Origin: Euborellia annulipes
Lineage: Eukaryota > Arthropoda > Insecta > Dermaptera > Anisolabididae
NCBI GenBank assembly: GCA_023213315.1
Contig: JAKCPI010003038.1
Coordinates: forward strand, 1 to 64,000
Length of the DNA stretch: 64,000 bases
Reading direction: 5' to 3'
Shown here: positions 55,112 to 64,000 of the stretch, one piece after another
Numbering within the stretch: position 1 is the first letter of the stretch
How the letters are laid out: every line of letters starts with the position of its first letter
Program-made: the position numbers and the translations under genes
Notes under the pieces: generated by a model
Database searches by the model: none
The model's input: the letters and a program-made list of their open reading frames with translations, nothing else
What the model was told of the DNA's origin: nothing

Positions 55112-55474
55112 TTGCATTTAATAGCCCCTAATATACCAAATGACAATGTGAGGGTTCAGCGGTTGGGTAAACCAACTCAGGACAGAATAAGACCTTTGAA
55201 GATGATCTTGGACTGTCCCAATCATGCCAATACTATACTTAGAAATAAGATAAAGCTAAGAGACTCTGAATTTTCTAAAATTTCCATTCAACCTGATCAG
55301 ACGTTAAGGCAGAGAATATACATGTCGAACTTAAGAAAAAGCCTTGATCAAAGAAGAGAGAATGGCGAATCTAATCTAACAATAAAATACTTCAAAGGGA
55401 TTCCAAAAATTGTTCCTATTGCGAAAAAAAACTCATTAATTCACGGTGCCGTCGCCTCTACTATCAGAACATAA
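55112..55474 (+). pseudogene. LINE ORF1, C-terminal fragment
   Basis: NVRVQRLGKPTQDRIRPLKM, IKLRDSEFSKISIQPDQTLR and LRKSLDQRRENGESNLTIKY match the conserved C-terminal RNA-binding region of ORF1 proteins in CR1/L2/Jockey-like elements as I recall it. The N-terminal part is cut off at 55074. It ends 14 nt before the ORF2 endonuclease frame becomes readable. Confidence 0.75.
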
Positions 55475-58259
55475 ATGGCCTAAGATCAAAACTCTACGAA
55501 CTGCGCACACGTATTCCCAATCTTAATAATGATGTTTACATGTTGACCGAAACAAACCTAGATGGTGAGATCTCGGATGCCGAGCTGGGTTTTTTTGAAT
55601 CACCGGGTGTTTAGATGTGATAGAAATTTTTTTACCAGCAAAAAAAAGTCTGGTGGTGGAGTCCTCATTGCCGTCAGATCAAACTACTCCGCTTATGCGG
55701 TTGAGATAACAAACAATATGGTTGAACAATTGTACGTTTGCATTAATCTGGAACCAATAAATTGTATTCTTGGCTGTGTTTATATACCACCTAATTCTCA
55801 TCAAGATGTATACAAAGCCCACTGCGATACTCTGGAGGAGTTACAGCTTAAATTTCCCAACCACTTTATGTTCATAGCTGGAGATTATAATCTCCCCACC
55901 ATCCACTCCGTTGAAAGTAGTTTGAATGAAATTGATCTGGGACAGCCTATTGAAGCAAAACTAGTTTTGAACGCGTTCTCCTACCTCGGTCTCGAGCAGA
56001 TAAATAAAATTTTGAACTGTAACGGAAGAAGATTGGACCTTGTTTACACTAATTTCATTAATGCTAATCTTCACACGTCAGATGAGTGGCTCCTTAAGCC
56101 GGATTCGCATCATCCTCCCCTCGAGTGTTCATTAATATTACCATCGGAACAATACCATGCCAGAGATTCTTATCAGTATAATTTTGATAAGGGTGATTAT
56201 ATTGGTATGTCTCAATACATAAACTCAATCAACTGGTGCTTAATGGATTTCCTATCCCTTGAGGATGCAGTACAATATTTTTATGAGACACTGTATCAAG
56301 CAATCGCCGAGTTCGTGCCTGTCAGTCGTAACAGCGTCTCCGATAGGTTTCCTAAGTGGTTTACACCTGAATTGAGATATCTCGTTGGTGAGAAAAGAAA
56401 GGCTCATGCAAGATATAAATCTTCCCAAAGATATACTGACTATCAGGAATTTACCCAACTCAGAAGCAGATGTAAGCAGCTTTCCAGTCTCAGCCACAAG
56501 AAACACATAGATGCTGTCCAGAGCAGTGTGATGCATGACCCGAAGTCATTCTGGGAGTACGTAAATTCATTGCGATCGAATGGCTCGCTGCCAGACCAGA
56601 TGCAGTACAATGGGGAGTCGAGTAGCAATGGGTGCGAAATAGCCAACTTTTTTCGCGGATTATTTTTCATCTGTCTATGTGAAGCACAATTTTGTGGATG
56701 ACGCTGGCTCTGGGTGTGATTTCTCTGTGAACCTACTAAAGCACAGGATTTCCAGCGAGGTGCTCATGAAGAAACTCGAGGGTCTTGATTGTGGCAAGGG
56801 ATATGGCCCAGATAATATACCCCCGAGACTAGTTAAGATGTGTTCAGAGGCACTATGTTTGCCTCTTCTTATTTTATTCAACAAATCGCTGGCACTCGGT
56901 CTGTTTCCGAACGTATGGAAATTGGGGTATGTAATTCCCATTTACAAAAGCCAGGGTGACAAATCTGACGTCACCAAGTATAGACCAATCACCATCTTGT
57001 CCACGATCCCCAAAGTCTTTGAGAGTCTTGTTTTGGATCTGCTTGCGCCGGCCTTTAAGAATATTATTATCCCACAGCAGCATGGCTTTGTAACGGGGAG
57101 ATCTACAACAACAAATTTATTACTCTATCAAGAATATATTAACAATTCCATAGCTAAGGGTTGTCAGGTGGACTCGGTGTATTGCGATTTATCGAAGGCA
57201 TTTGATAAAGTCTGCCATTCTCTCTTGTTGAGTAAACTGGACAGGCTGGGGCTTGGTGGTAGTCTGCTGTCTTGGATCGGGAGCTACCTGACGAATCGGA
57301 GACTCAGAGTGCGCATCGAGGATAACTTCTCGGAGGACTTTTTCCCTTGCTCTGGGGTTCCCCAGGGGTCGCATCTGGGCCCCCTGTTCTTTGTGATCTT
57401 CATTAATGACCTTGCTGGTTGCCTTCATGGCGTGGATTATCTGCTTTTTGCTGATGACATTAAGATCTTCAGAACGGTGGAGTCTTTGGAGGATTGTGAG
57501 TCGATCCAGAACAACTTGGATTGCCTCGATGTTTGGTTGCGCAGAAACTACCTGGAGGCCAATGTTGACAAATGTAACATCGTTAGATTCCGCAGGGCCT
57601 CATCCTTGGTTGCCTTCGACTACAGAATTGGCAATAAAACAGTCAAGACTGTGTCAGTGGTCAGGGATCTCGGTGTCTATTTCGATGAGCGGCTTAACTT
57701 TCGTTATCACGTTGAGAGAATAACGAGGGAGGCTACGGTGACATTGGGTTTTGTATGTCGCAACACCAGAGCTTTTAACAACATCTTTGCGCTGAAGTCT
57801 CTATACTGTGGTCTGGTGAGGTCGAAACTCGAGTATAACTCGGTCATTTGGTCGCCCTTCTATGCTGGTCAATCCTCCTGTCTACAATCAGTGGAAAAAA
57901 AATTCTTGCGTTATGTAAGGTATAAGCAGGGAGCAGAGTGGACGGGATATGACTATGATAGAGTGTTGGCACTATTGAGCATGAGGTCTCTTGGCGATCG
58001 ACGGATAGTAGCCGATCTTGTCACTCTCAAAAAGATACTAACAACCTATGACTGCTCCGAGTTGCTCTCCATGATTGGCATAAGGGTGCCCAACTACAGA
58101 ACCAGGAATAGAGGCATCTTTTACGAGGACACCTGCAGAAGAAATTACTCATACAATTCTCCATTGGCAAGGCTCCACAGACTGGGGAATGAGTTCGAGG
58201 ATCAGCTGGACATGTTTGCGTCATCCTTGCATCAGGTCAAATCCGTCATGATGTCTTAA
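55460..58259 (+). pseudogene. LINE ORF2: APE endonuclease-reverse transcriptase, two frameshifts
   Basis: Endonuclease: YQNINGLRSKL, MLTETNLDG, a frameshift in a T-run near 55590, then GGVLIAVRSNYSAYAVEITN, CVYIPPNSH, FIAGDYNLP, LDLVYTN and KPDSHHPPLE (in place of the usual SDHHPL). RT: a second frameshift near 56690, then GKGYGPDNIPPRLVK, YRPITILSTIPKVFE, HGFVTGRSTTTN, motif A YCDLSKAFDKV, SGVPQGSHLGPLFFVIFIND, motif C LLFADDIKIFR, VRDLGVYFDERLNF, and a complete C-terminus to 58259. RT catalytic residues are intact. About 930 aa; recent. Confidence 0.92.
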
Positions 58260-58864
58260 TAGAAGGGAACTGGCTTTGTTTTGTTTTTTAATTCAAATTA
58301 TAATTTTAAATTTCAAATTTGACTTTCTTTGGCTTTGTTATTGATGTAAAAAATATATATTTTGTAAATTGGGCTCGGCCCGTGAAATTGACTTAAATAA
58401 ATAAATAAATAATTAACAAGTTTTAAATAACCCTACATGAAATTGCATCATATCTCAAAAACTATTAAACTTACAAAGCTGTGGTTTGGCTTCAATTGTT
58501 TGAAATTTAATGCACGTTAAGAATGATAATAACAACTAATGTCAAAAGCCCATATTTTTTTAATTAAACTGCAAAAACTGAAAAATGTCCCAAAATTTTG
58601 AAGTTTTTCTCGTATTACGCAGGTAGCACAACTTTTTTTTTTGATTGCAAAATGTGGCCTTTTTTTTGTCTTTATTGACTGGCCTAATAATTAATATCAA
58701 TTTATTTTTTTATTTTTATGTTTTAGCGATTTAAAACAAGAGATTCTTGCATCTTGATCAAGGAACATGGGAATATTTAAATAGCTCTTTCTATTATAAA
58801 AAAATCTGGTGTGATCAGCACGGTGCACAACTTTCTCTTACCGAAGGGTTTATTAGAAGGCTCT

Positions 58865-59162
58865 ATTAGAAAGAGCTATAGATATAAAATAAAATGAAAT
58901 AAAATTAATAATAACTTTGGTAGATTGTCTGACTCGATAAGCACGCTGGCGTTTTTCACTTGAGTCACGCACAAGTTAGTAGAGAGATCAGGGCTATCGA
59001 CATCACTATCACCAAGCTGCTTTTACTCCGATAAAAGAAATTAAAATACTTATAATTAATATCAATTTATTTTTTTATTTTTATGTTTTAGCGATTTAAA
59101 ACAAGAGATTCTTGTATCTTGATCAAGGAACATGGGAATTTTTAAATAGCTCTTTCTATTAT
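58865..59162. mobile_element. Element E, unit 3: 300-bp internally deleted derivative
   Basis: The same termini as unit 2 (ATTAGAAAGAGCTATAGATA / AATAGCTCTTTCTAT) and the same first 170 bp. It then jumps to the last 110 bp (AATATCAATTTATTTTTTTA, CAAGAGATTCTTGTATC). This is how a MITE arises from a longer element. Confidence 0.85.
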
Positions 59163-59580
59163 AAAAATATAAAATACAAAGTTTTTTGGGATACGGATGG
59201 ATATGTTGCGGCTTCTAAACTGTGAAAATTCCATTGAGATCTTTAGCTACAATGGCGACAAAGTGGAAAACATTGTCCATATTTATTTAAATTAATTAGT
59301 AGCCAAATAACTTAAATTGTATAGCTAGCTTTACCTCAGCTCCAAAGGTCAGGGTAAATTAGTAAAGAATCACTCCAACTAGTTTTTTAATGGGTAGGGA
59401 ATTTTCCAGGGGTGGTTTTAGGCTATCATTATATCGAATTAGGGGTGGGGAACCCCCCTTTTTGGGGGTTATCAAATACCCCATAGCAAAGCATTGGAAA
59501 ACAGGATCTAACTCGCTTTACGAAAAATATATTTTACAAATCTTTAAAATGAAAATAAAAACTATTCCTCATAATTAATT
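59163..59580. other. No gene recognised
   Basis: AT-rich; a short GGGGTGGGG-containing stretch at 59440. No repeat family assigned. Confidence 0.45.
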
Positions 59581-60212
59581 AAAATTAGGAACCGACCGAA
59601 TATTCGGTTTCGGCCAGTTTCGGCCAAAAAATCATGGTTTCGGCCGTAGTTTTGGTTTCGGCCAAAAAGTAGGCGAAACCAGAGTCTTAAAAAATGGGAT
59701 GAGACTCGCATGCAAAAAAATCTGGTGTGACTGGCGCACAGCACACAACTTTCTCTTACCTTCGGTAATCGAAAGTTGTGTACTGTGCTTGTCACACCAG
59801 ATTTTTTGTGTCGACATGTATTTAGTTTCCGACAGTAGGGTACAATTGAATTCAAGATGTAAAATTTCTAAGTATGGGAAAATATTTATATTTTGATACC
59901 ATGGCAACCATTTCTCCTATCTTTTCTATAGAGTACAAGAGTAAAGTGGTCTTCAGAAGATTTCAATCACAAAATGAGAATATACATTTTATAGAGAATC
60001 TAAAAAATAATTGATTTTTGAATTTAAAAAAAAAATCGTTGGAGCAAATTTTGAGAAAATCGAAAAAAACTGAAAAAGTGCATCAGTAAAGTACTAGTAC
60101 TCTTTGGTCGATTTTGTTCAAAAGCTTCGTGTCACGTCCCATGGAGGTGCCTAACTTAAATATAAAATTTCAACTTCCTAGCTCTTTTCGTTCTTGAGAT
60201 ATTTTGTTCACA

Positions 60213-60252
<40 letters not shown>

Positions 60253-60645
60253 TAGACAGGCAGACCATGTCGCGAAAACCACTTTTTTGGATTCAGGGGA
60301 CCTCAAAACGTGAAGATCCATCAAAATCTCGACATCGAATTTTTGACATGAATCCAATACTTTCTCTCTATATATATATTACATATATACATAGGTAAGA
60401 GAAAGTAAAAAAAAAGGTCAAATGATTTGCACTTGAGGTAGAAAAAAATTTAGTCTCCCTAAAAAAAGGTAAAATGATTTTCACTGGATTGAAAAAAAAA
60501 TTCAAAAAGAAAAAAAAAAGGTAAAATGAAAAAAATTTTTTATAGGAAATACAAGTTTCGGTTTCGGCCGAAACTAAGGTTGAGGCCGAATATTCGGTTT
60601 CGGTTTCGTCTGAAAATCATGTTTCGGTCGGACCCTAATTAAAAT
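59581..60645 (+). repeat. Repeat F, copy interrupted by HINE-A
   Basis: GGTTTCGGCC-rich part, GGGATGAGACTCGCATGC and A-run, then a HINE-A (59721-60406), then GGTCAAATGATTTGCACTTG and a second GGTTTCGG-rich part. It corresponds to 10107-10375 with the insertion in the A-run. Confidence 0.85.
59721..60406 (+). mobile_element. HINE-A, full length, with an empty site elsewhere
   Basis: TCTGGTGTGACTGG to GGTAAGAGAAAGT. Comparison with the uninterrupted repeat F copy shows that the element lies between A's of one A-run. No clear target duplication beyond the A's, as expected for rolling-circle elements. (CA)n at 60212-60250. Confidence 0.95.
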
Positions 60646-60675
60646 ACATTTATCTGGACAACTCTTAGTCAAGTC

Positions 60676-60733
60676 CCGAGACGCCGCCCGCCCGGGCCTA
60701 GCGGGTTGCCGAAGGAAACCCTACCGCAGCTAG
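60676..60733 (+). mobile_element. Helitron 3' end
   Basis: CGCCCGGGCCTAGCGGG, hairpin GGGTTGCCGAAGGAAACCC, TACCGCAG, CTAG, then T. Only the 3' part is seen; the 5' side fades into repeat F flank at 60646. Confidence 0.7.
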
Positions 60734-61174
60734 TATATATATTAGGGTGTCCCTTATTTTTCAAAGTATTTATTTTGGAACGCATAGGGCCTAGTTTTTT
60801 TCATTTGCCCCTAAAATAGTCGCAAATAAAATTTTAGCATATTTGGGGCACTGCAACCCGTGCCGACTAGCTCCGAAACATGGCCATACAAGCTGTGCGG
60901 ATAGAGTTGCGCGCCCTCGCTCTATTTGTCAGTTGTACTCTGTTTGTTTGGTAATTCAGCAATTTTTTATTAAACTTAAGGTAATATTTCCAAATGTTTG
61001 GGAGGCTTATTGGCACTCCTTCTTCAGTGGATTTATAATATAACGAAAAAGAGGGTCATTCGTGAGAAGAGAGTGGTGAGTTAAAAAGAATGTTTCAAAA
61101 ATAATTTTTTATATGCCTCATGATGTCTTGCTGTCGTCGCCGAAAGATCGCTTTTAATGAAATATAGAAAAAAA

Positions 61175-61262
61175 CTAGTAACGGTAGGGTTGCCTTCGGC
61201 AAACCAACCTCCGCTAGGCCCTGACGGGCGGCGCGCCGCCGAGACGCCGCGGCGTCTCGGGA
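61175..61262 (-). mobile_element. Helitron 3' end, minus strand
   Basis: Minus strand: GCGGAGGTTGG, hairpin GGTTTGCCGAAGGCAACC, CTACCGTTA, CTAG (61178-61175), then T. It is related to the 60.7-kb end (both have CCGAAGG and CTACCG). It contains CGGCGGCGCGCCGCC. The 5' part is not identified. Confidence 0.65.
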
Positions 61263-61599
61263 TATGACTAATAGAGTGGAGCGAATTTTTTTTTTTTTTT
61301 TTTTTCGAATTTCAAAACGGGCTACCCTGGAAAAGTTGTTCCATAATGTGACTATTTACCCCCTATTTTTATTTCTTAATACGAGCATACCTTGCTGTGA
61401 GCCAAGAGGCTCAAAGTTTAAAAAAAAAATAATTATGATCTTCCAATATTAAATATAAATATTAGTGCCAAAATACTTAATTAGTGTTGATTTATAATTA
61501 ATAAATAACCTGGAACCAATAACCGAGTGTTTTATTTTCATATTTTAATTTTCAAAATATTTCAACTAGAGCCTACGGTAGAAACTTTATCCAAAATAC

Positions 61600-62338
61600 A
61601 GGTTTAGGATCCGAATTTCAAAAAACCCTGAAAACCTTTTCGAGATATTTATTTAAAGAAACTTTTAGCGAAGAGAGCTAATTGATATCTCATCTCGTTT
61701 AAACGTAATTAAAGAAAGTCAAAAATTTAATTAAAAAATGCATTTTTTTCCAAAATGGCAATTTTGGGCCCTTAAGCCCCGAATTTCAAAAAACGCCTTA
61801 AGAGCTTTTGAGGTGTTCATTTACGGAAGAATGTACCGAAGGAATTAATTTGATATCTAATCTCGTTTAAACGTAATTAAAGAAAGTCAAAAATTTAATT
61901 AAAAATTGCATTTTTTCCAAAATAACGATTTTGGGCCTTTAAGGTCCGAATTTCAAAAAACCCCTAAAGGCCTTTTGAGGTGTTCATTTAAGGAAGAATG
62001 TACCGAAGGAATTAATTTGATATCTCATCTCGTTAAAACGTAATTAAAGAAAGTCACAAATTTAATTAAAAAATGCATTTTTTTTCCAAAATGGCGATTT
62101 TGGGCCCTTAAGGTCCGAATTTCAAAAAACCCCTAAAGGCCTTTTGAGGTGTTCATTTAAGGAAGAATGTACCGAAGGAATTAATTTGATATCTCATCTC
62201 GTTTAAACGTAATTAAAGAAAGTCAAAAATTTAATTAAAAATTGCATTTTTTCCAAAATAACGATTTTGGGCCTTTAAGGTCCGAATTTCAAAAAACCCC
62301 TAAAGGCCTTTTGAGGTGTTCATTTAAGGAAGAATTTA
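61600..62338 (+). repeat. 168-bp tandem repeat, about 4.4 units
   Basis: Units begin TCTCGTTTAAACGTAATT at 61693, 61861, 62028 and 62197, so periods are 167-169 bp. Each has ATGGCGATTTTGGGCC, AAGGTCCGAATTTC and TGAGGTGTTCATTTAAGG. A partial, diverged unit precedes. It is non-coding and lies inside the TIR element. Confidence 0.95.
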
Positions 62339-62573
62339 TTTTTACTTAATTGTCTACCTAATACTTACTTAATTGCGATAATCTAGGTATATATCAAGAG
62401 ATATTCAAAAACGACTATTTTCAAAAACTTTGCGGGCAGGTCGGCACGGGTTAACGTCAACGTAGGTGAATAAAATTTCATATATAAGTAAAGCTTAGTA
62501 GGATGAAAAAAATTAGAGGGTATGCGTTCCGGTATTTAAAAAAAATTTTTTTTTGCCCATATAAGGGACACCC

Positions 62574-62575
<2 letters not shown>

Positions 62576-62620
<45 letters not shown>
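62576..62620 (+). repeat. (TA)n microsatellite
   Basis: A TA run directly follows the right end of the TIR element and precedes a Helitron. Similar tracts lie at 16808-16844, 35230-35268 and 43576-43612. Confidence 0.95.
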
Positions 62621-62622
<2 letters not shown>

Positions 62623-62642
62623 TATATAGATATACCTATATA

Positions 62643-62883
62643 TCTATATAAATATATAGGCTATATATAAAAGCGGTGTGTCCGTCTGTCTGTCCGCCCG
62701 AGTCAGCTGGCGGGGGTCGAGGGGGGATAGCCCCCCCCCTGTCTAGACGCCAGCCAGTGTCCCATAATTACGAAAAGGCGAGGGTCCGCCTCAGGCGGGC
62801 CCGAGCCAGCTGGTGGGGATTCCAGGGGGGCGAAGCCCCCTGACTGGACGTAGCCGCCCGCCAAGGGCGGGCGGAACGGCTAG
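62643..62883 (+). mobile_element. Helitron-B, short complete copy (241 bp)
   Basis: A|TCTATATAAATATATAGG start, GCGGTGTGTCCGTCTGTC, about two GC units (one diverged), hairpin GCCCGCC-AAG-GGCGGGC, GGAACGG, CTAG (62880-62883), then T. It lacks the middle part of longer copies. Confidence 0.88.
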
Positions 62884-63358
62884 TTACTAAATAAATACAT
62901 GTATTGTCCACAGTTTTAATATGCCTCTATTGATTTCCCATTTTCATTATCATTTTCTAATTATTAATTTTAGTTGAAATTAAAAAAGCGATTTTAATAC
63001 CCTTAATTGAATAATTTTCTGAAAATTTTCAGTTAAACGCCTACGATCCGAAAAAAACTTTCACTTGCACCGTGGTTTCATAAAACCACACAATGATTTT
63101 TTTTTACTAGTAGTAAATGATTCATTGAACTGTTGTTCAACATGGAATTTTACATGCTAATCAAATCACAGGATTTGATACATTAAAAGTGTTGTTTATT
63201 TGTTTGAATGAAATCTCAAGATCTTGTTTTATATATTGCATTAATTTAATTTTATTTCTATTTTTTTCATTTTATGTAAACATTTTTTTAGGCGCCTGAG
63301 ACCTTGATAACGAGTAGACAAATAAGTGTTTTCTCAATACTATGTTCAAAAAAAAAAA
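62884..63358. other. No gene recognised
   Basis: AT-rich sequence without any family seen elsewhere in the window. Confidence 0.5.
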
Positions 63359-63853
63359 TCTGGTGTGACTGGCGCACAGCACACAACTTTCTCTTACCTT
63401 CGGTAATCAAAAGTTGTGTTCTGTGCTTGTCACACCAGATTTTTTGTGTCGACATGTATTTAGTTTCCGACAGTACAGTATATTCGATTTTCAAGATGTA
63501 AAATTTAGAAGTATAGCGAAATATTTATATTTCGTTACCATGGCAACCATTTCTCCTATCTTTTCTATGGAGTACAAGAGTAAAGTGGTCTTCAGAAGAT
63601 TTCAATGATAAAATGAGAATATACATTTTATTGAGAATCTAAAAAATAATTGATTTTTGAATTTAAAAAAAAAATCGTTGGAGCAAATTTAGAGAAAATC
63701 GAAAAAAACTGAAAAAGTGCATCAGTAAAGTACTAGTACTCTTTGGTCGATTTTGTTCAAAAGCTTCGTGTCACGTCCCATGGGGGTGCCTGACTTAAAT
63801 ATAAAATTTCAACCTCCTAGCTCTTTCCGTTCTTGAGATATTTTGTTCACAGA

Positions 63854-63948
<95 letters not shown>

Positions 63949-64000
63949 TTTTGGATTCAGGGGACCTCAAAACGTGAAGATCCATCAAAATTTCGACATC
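63359..64000 (+). mobile_element. HINE-A, cut by the window end
   Basis: Hairpin, body, (AC)n then (AG)n (63856-63945), and GGATTCAGGGGACCTC. It continues beyond the window. It and the 59.7-kb copy share CTTTGGTCGATTTTGTTC and GTGTCACGTCCCATG, a subfamily distinct from copies with CCGGTCCCGGGGG. Confidence 0.93.
63855..63945 (+). repeat. Compound microsatellite (AC)n(AG)n
   Basis: About 19 AC units followed by about 27 AG units in the variable region of the HINE-A copy. Confidence 0.97.

Larger units (their letters stand above)
55074..58413 (+). mobile_element. CR1/Jockey-type LINE, nearly complete 3' two-thirds, (AATA)n tail
   Basis: Contains the end of ORF1, the full EN-RT ORF2 and a 3' UTR with GGGCTCGGCCC hairpin followed by (AATA)n (58394-58413). 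It is inserted between CCAATAAT and ACAAGTTTTAAATAACC of element E, as shown by the uninterrupted arm at 53660-53690. 5'-truncated within ORF1. Only frameshifts separate it from intact coding capacity. Confidence 0.9.
54281..58797. mobile_element. Element E, unit 2, hosting a LINE
   Basis: The termini ATAATAGAAAGAGCTATAGA and inverse TTTAAATAGCTCTTTCTATTAT form a TIR of about 15-19 bp. About 1.2 kb long without the LINE at 55074-58413. The left half repeats the start of unit 1 (GTCTGACTCGATAAGCACG), the right half its middle arm. Small HINE-A hairpin fragments lie at both outer edges (54254-54280; 58798-58850). Confidence 0.75.
60742..62576. mobile_element. TIR element with AGGGTGTCCCTTAT ends (1.8 kb)
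   Basis: The left end TTAGGGTGTCCCTTAT and right end ATAAGGGACACCCTAA are inverse; similarity extends to GGAACGCATA further in. It is flanked by (TA)n, so the TSD (TA?) is ambiguous. It contains a minus-strand Helitron 3' end and a 168-bp tandem array. A 66-aa frame at 60843-61043 is unrecognised. The superfamily is not assigned. Confidence 0.8.

Overview
The window looks like a stretch of an AT-rich arthropod nuclear genome made almost entirely of transposable elements. I see no convincing host gene, rRNA or free-standing functional tRNA gene. The arthropod call is an inference. It rests on an R1-clade retrotransposon in an (AC)n tract, a Penelope-type element, Helitrons whose 5' ends resemble those common in insects, and several tRNA-headed SINE families with perfect target duplications. 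I cannot name a species.

Layout. 1-5.7 kb: a SINE, a HINE-like element, a Tc1/mariner fold-back and Helitron and LINE fragments. 6.4-8.9 kb: a nest several layers deep (HINE > SINE > TIR element, plus a mariner MITE). 10.8-12.7 kb: three copies of the HINE family inserted one inside another at the same internal site. 14.3-23.3 kb: more HINEs, SINEs, a TIR element that hosts a HINE that hosts a Helitron, and a PIF/Harbinger-like fold-back. 23.3-26.9 kb: two dead CR1/Jockey-type LINEs and a tRNA SINE with a 14-bp TSD. 27.8-33.0 kb: the best-preserved element, an R1-clade LINE with an intact 989-aa EN-RT ORF, in an (AC)n microsatellite with about 500 bp of pure (AC)n on its 3' side. 33-47 kb: hAT, Helitron, SINE and HINE debris, two striking long inverted repeats, and one hammerhead-like motif. 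48.1-51.1 kb: a Penelope-like element (RT + GIY-YIG) with 809-bp inverted terminal copies, each carrying a hammerhead-like fold, inserted in a Jockey-type RT gene. 51.8-52.3 kb: two different SINEs in tandem in one target. 52.6-59.2 kb: three related TIR/palindromic units, one hosting a nearly intact LINE. 59.5-64 kb: HINEs, Helitrons, and a TIR element with a 168-bp tandem array.

Recurring families, named here for convenience. HINE-A: about 700 bp; one end is a large hairpin starting TCTGGTGTGAC, the other ends GGTAAGAGAAAGT; it holds (CA)n and (TA)n tracts and has the plan of non-autonomous Helentrons. '+' means the hairpin comes first. SINE-A: tRNA head, body palindrome and poly(A); about 13 copies. 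Helitron-B: TCTATATA start, GC-rich 97-bp repeats, hairpin + CTAG end. Helitron-C: ends TATATATAAAGA when read on the opposite strand. The elements serve as targets for each other, so the window records a relative order of insertion. Coding capacity that looks possibly functional is limited to the R1 element; the LINE at 55-58 kb and the Penelope RT carry one or two frameshifts each.
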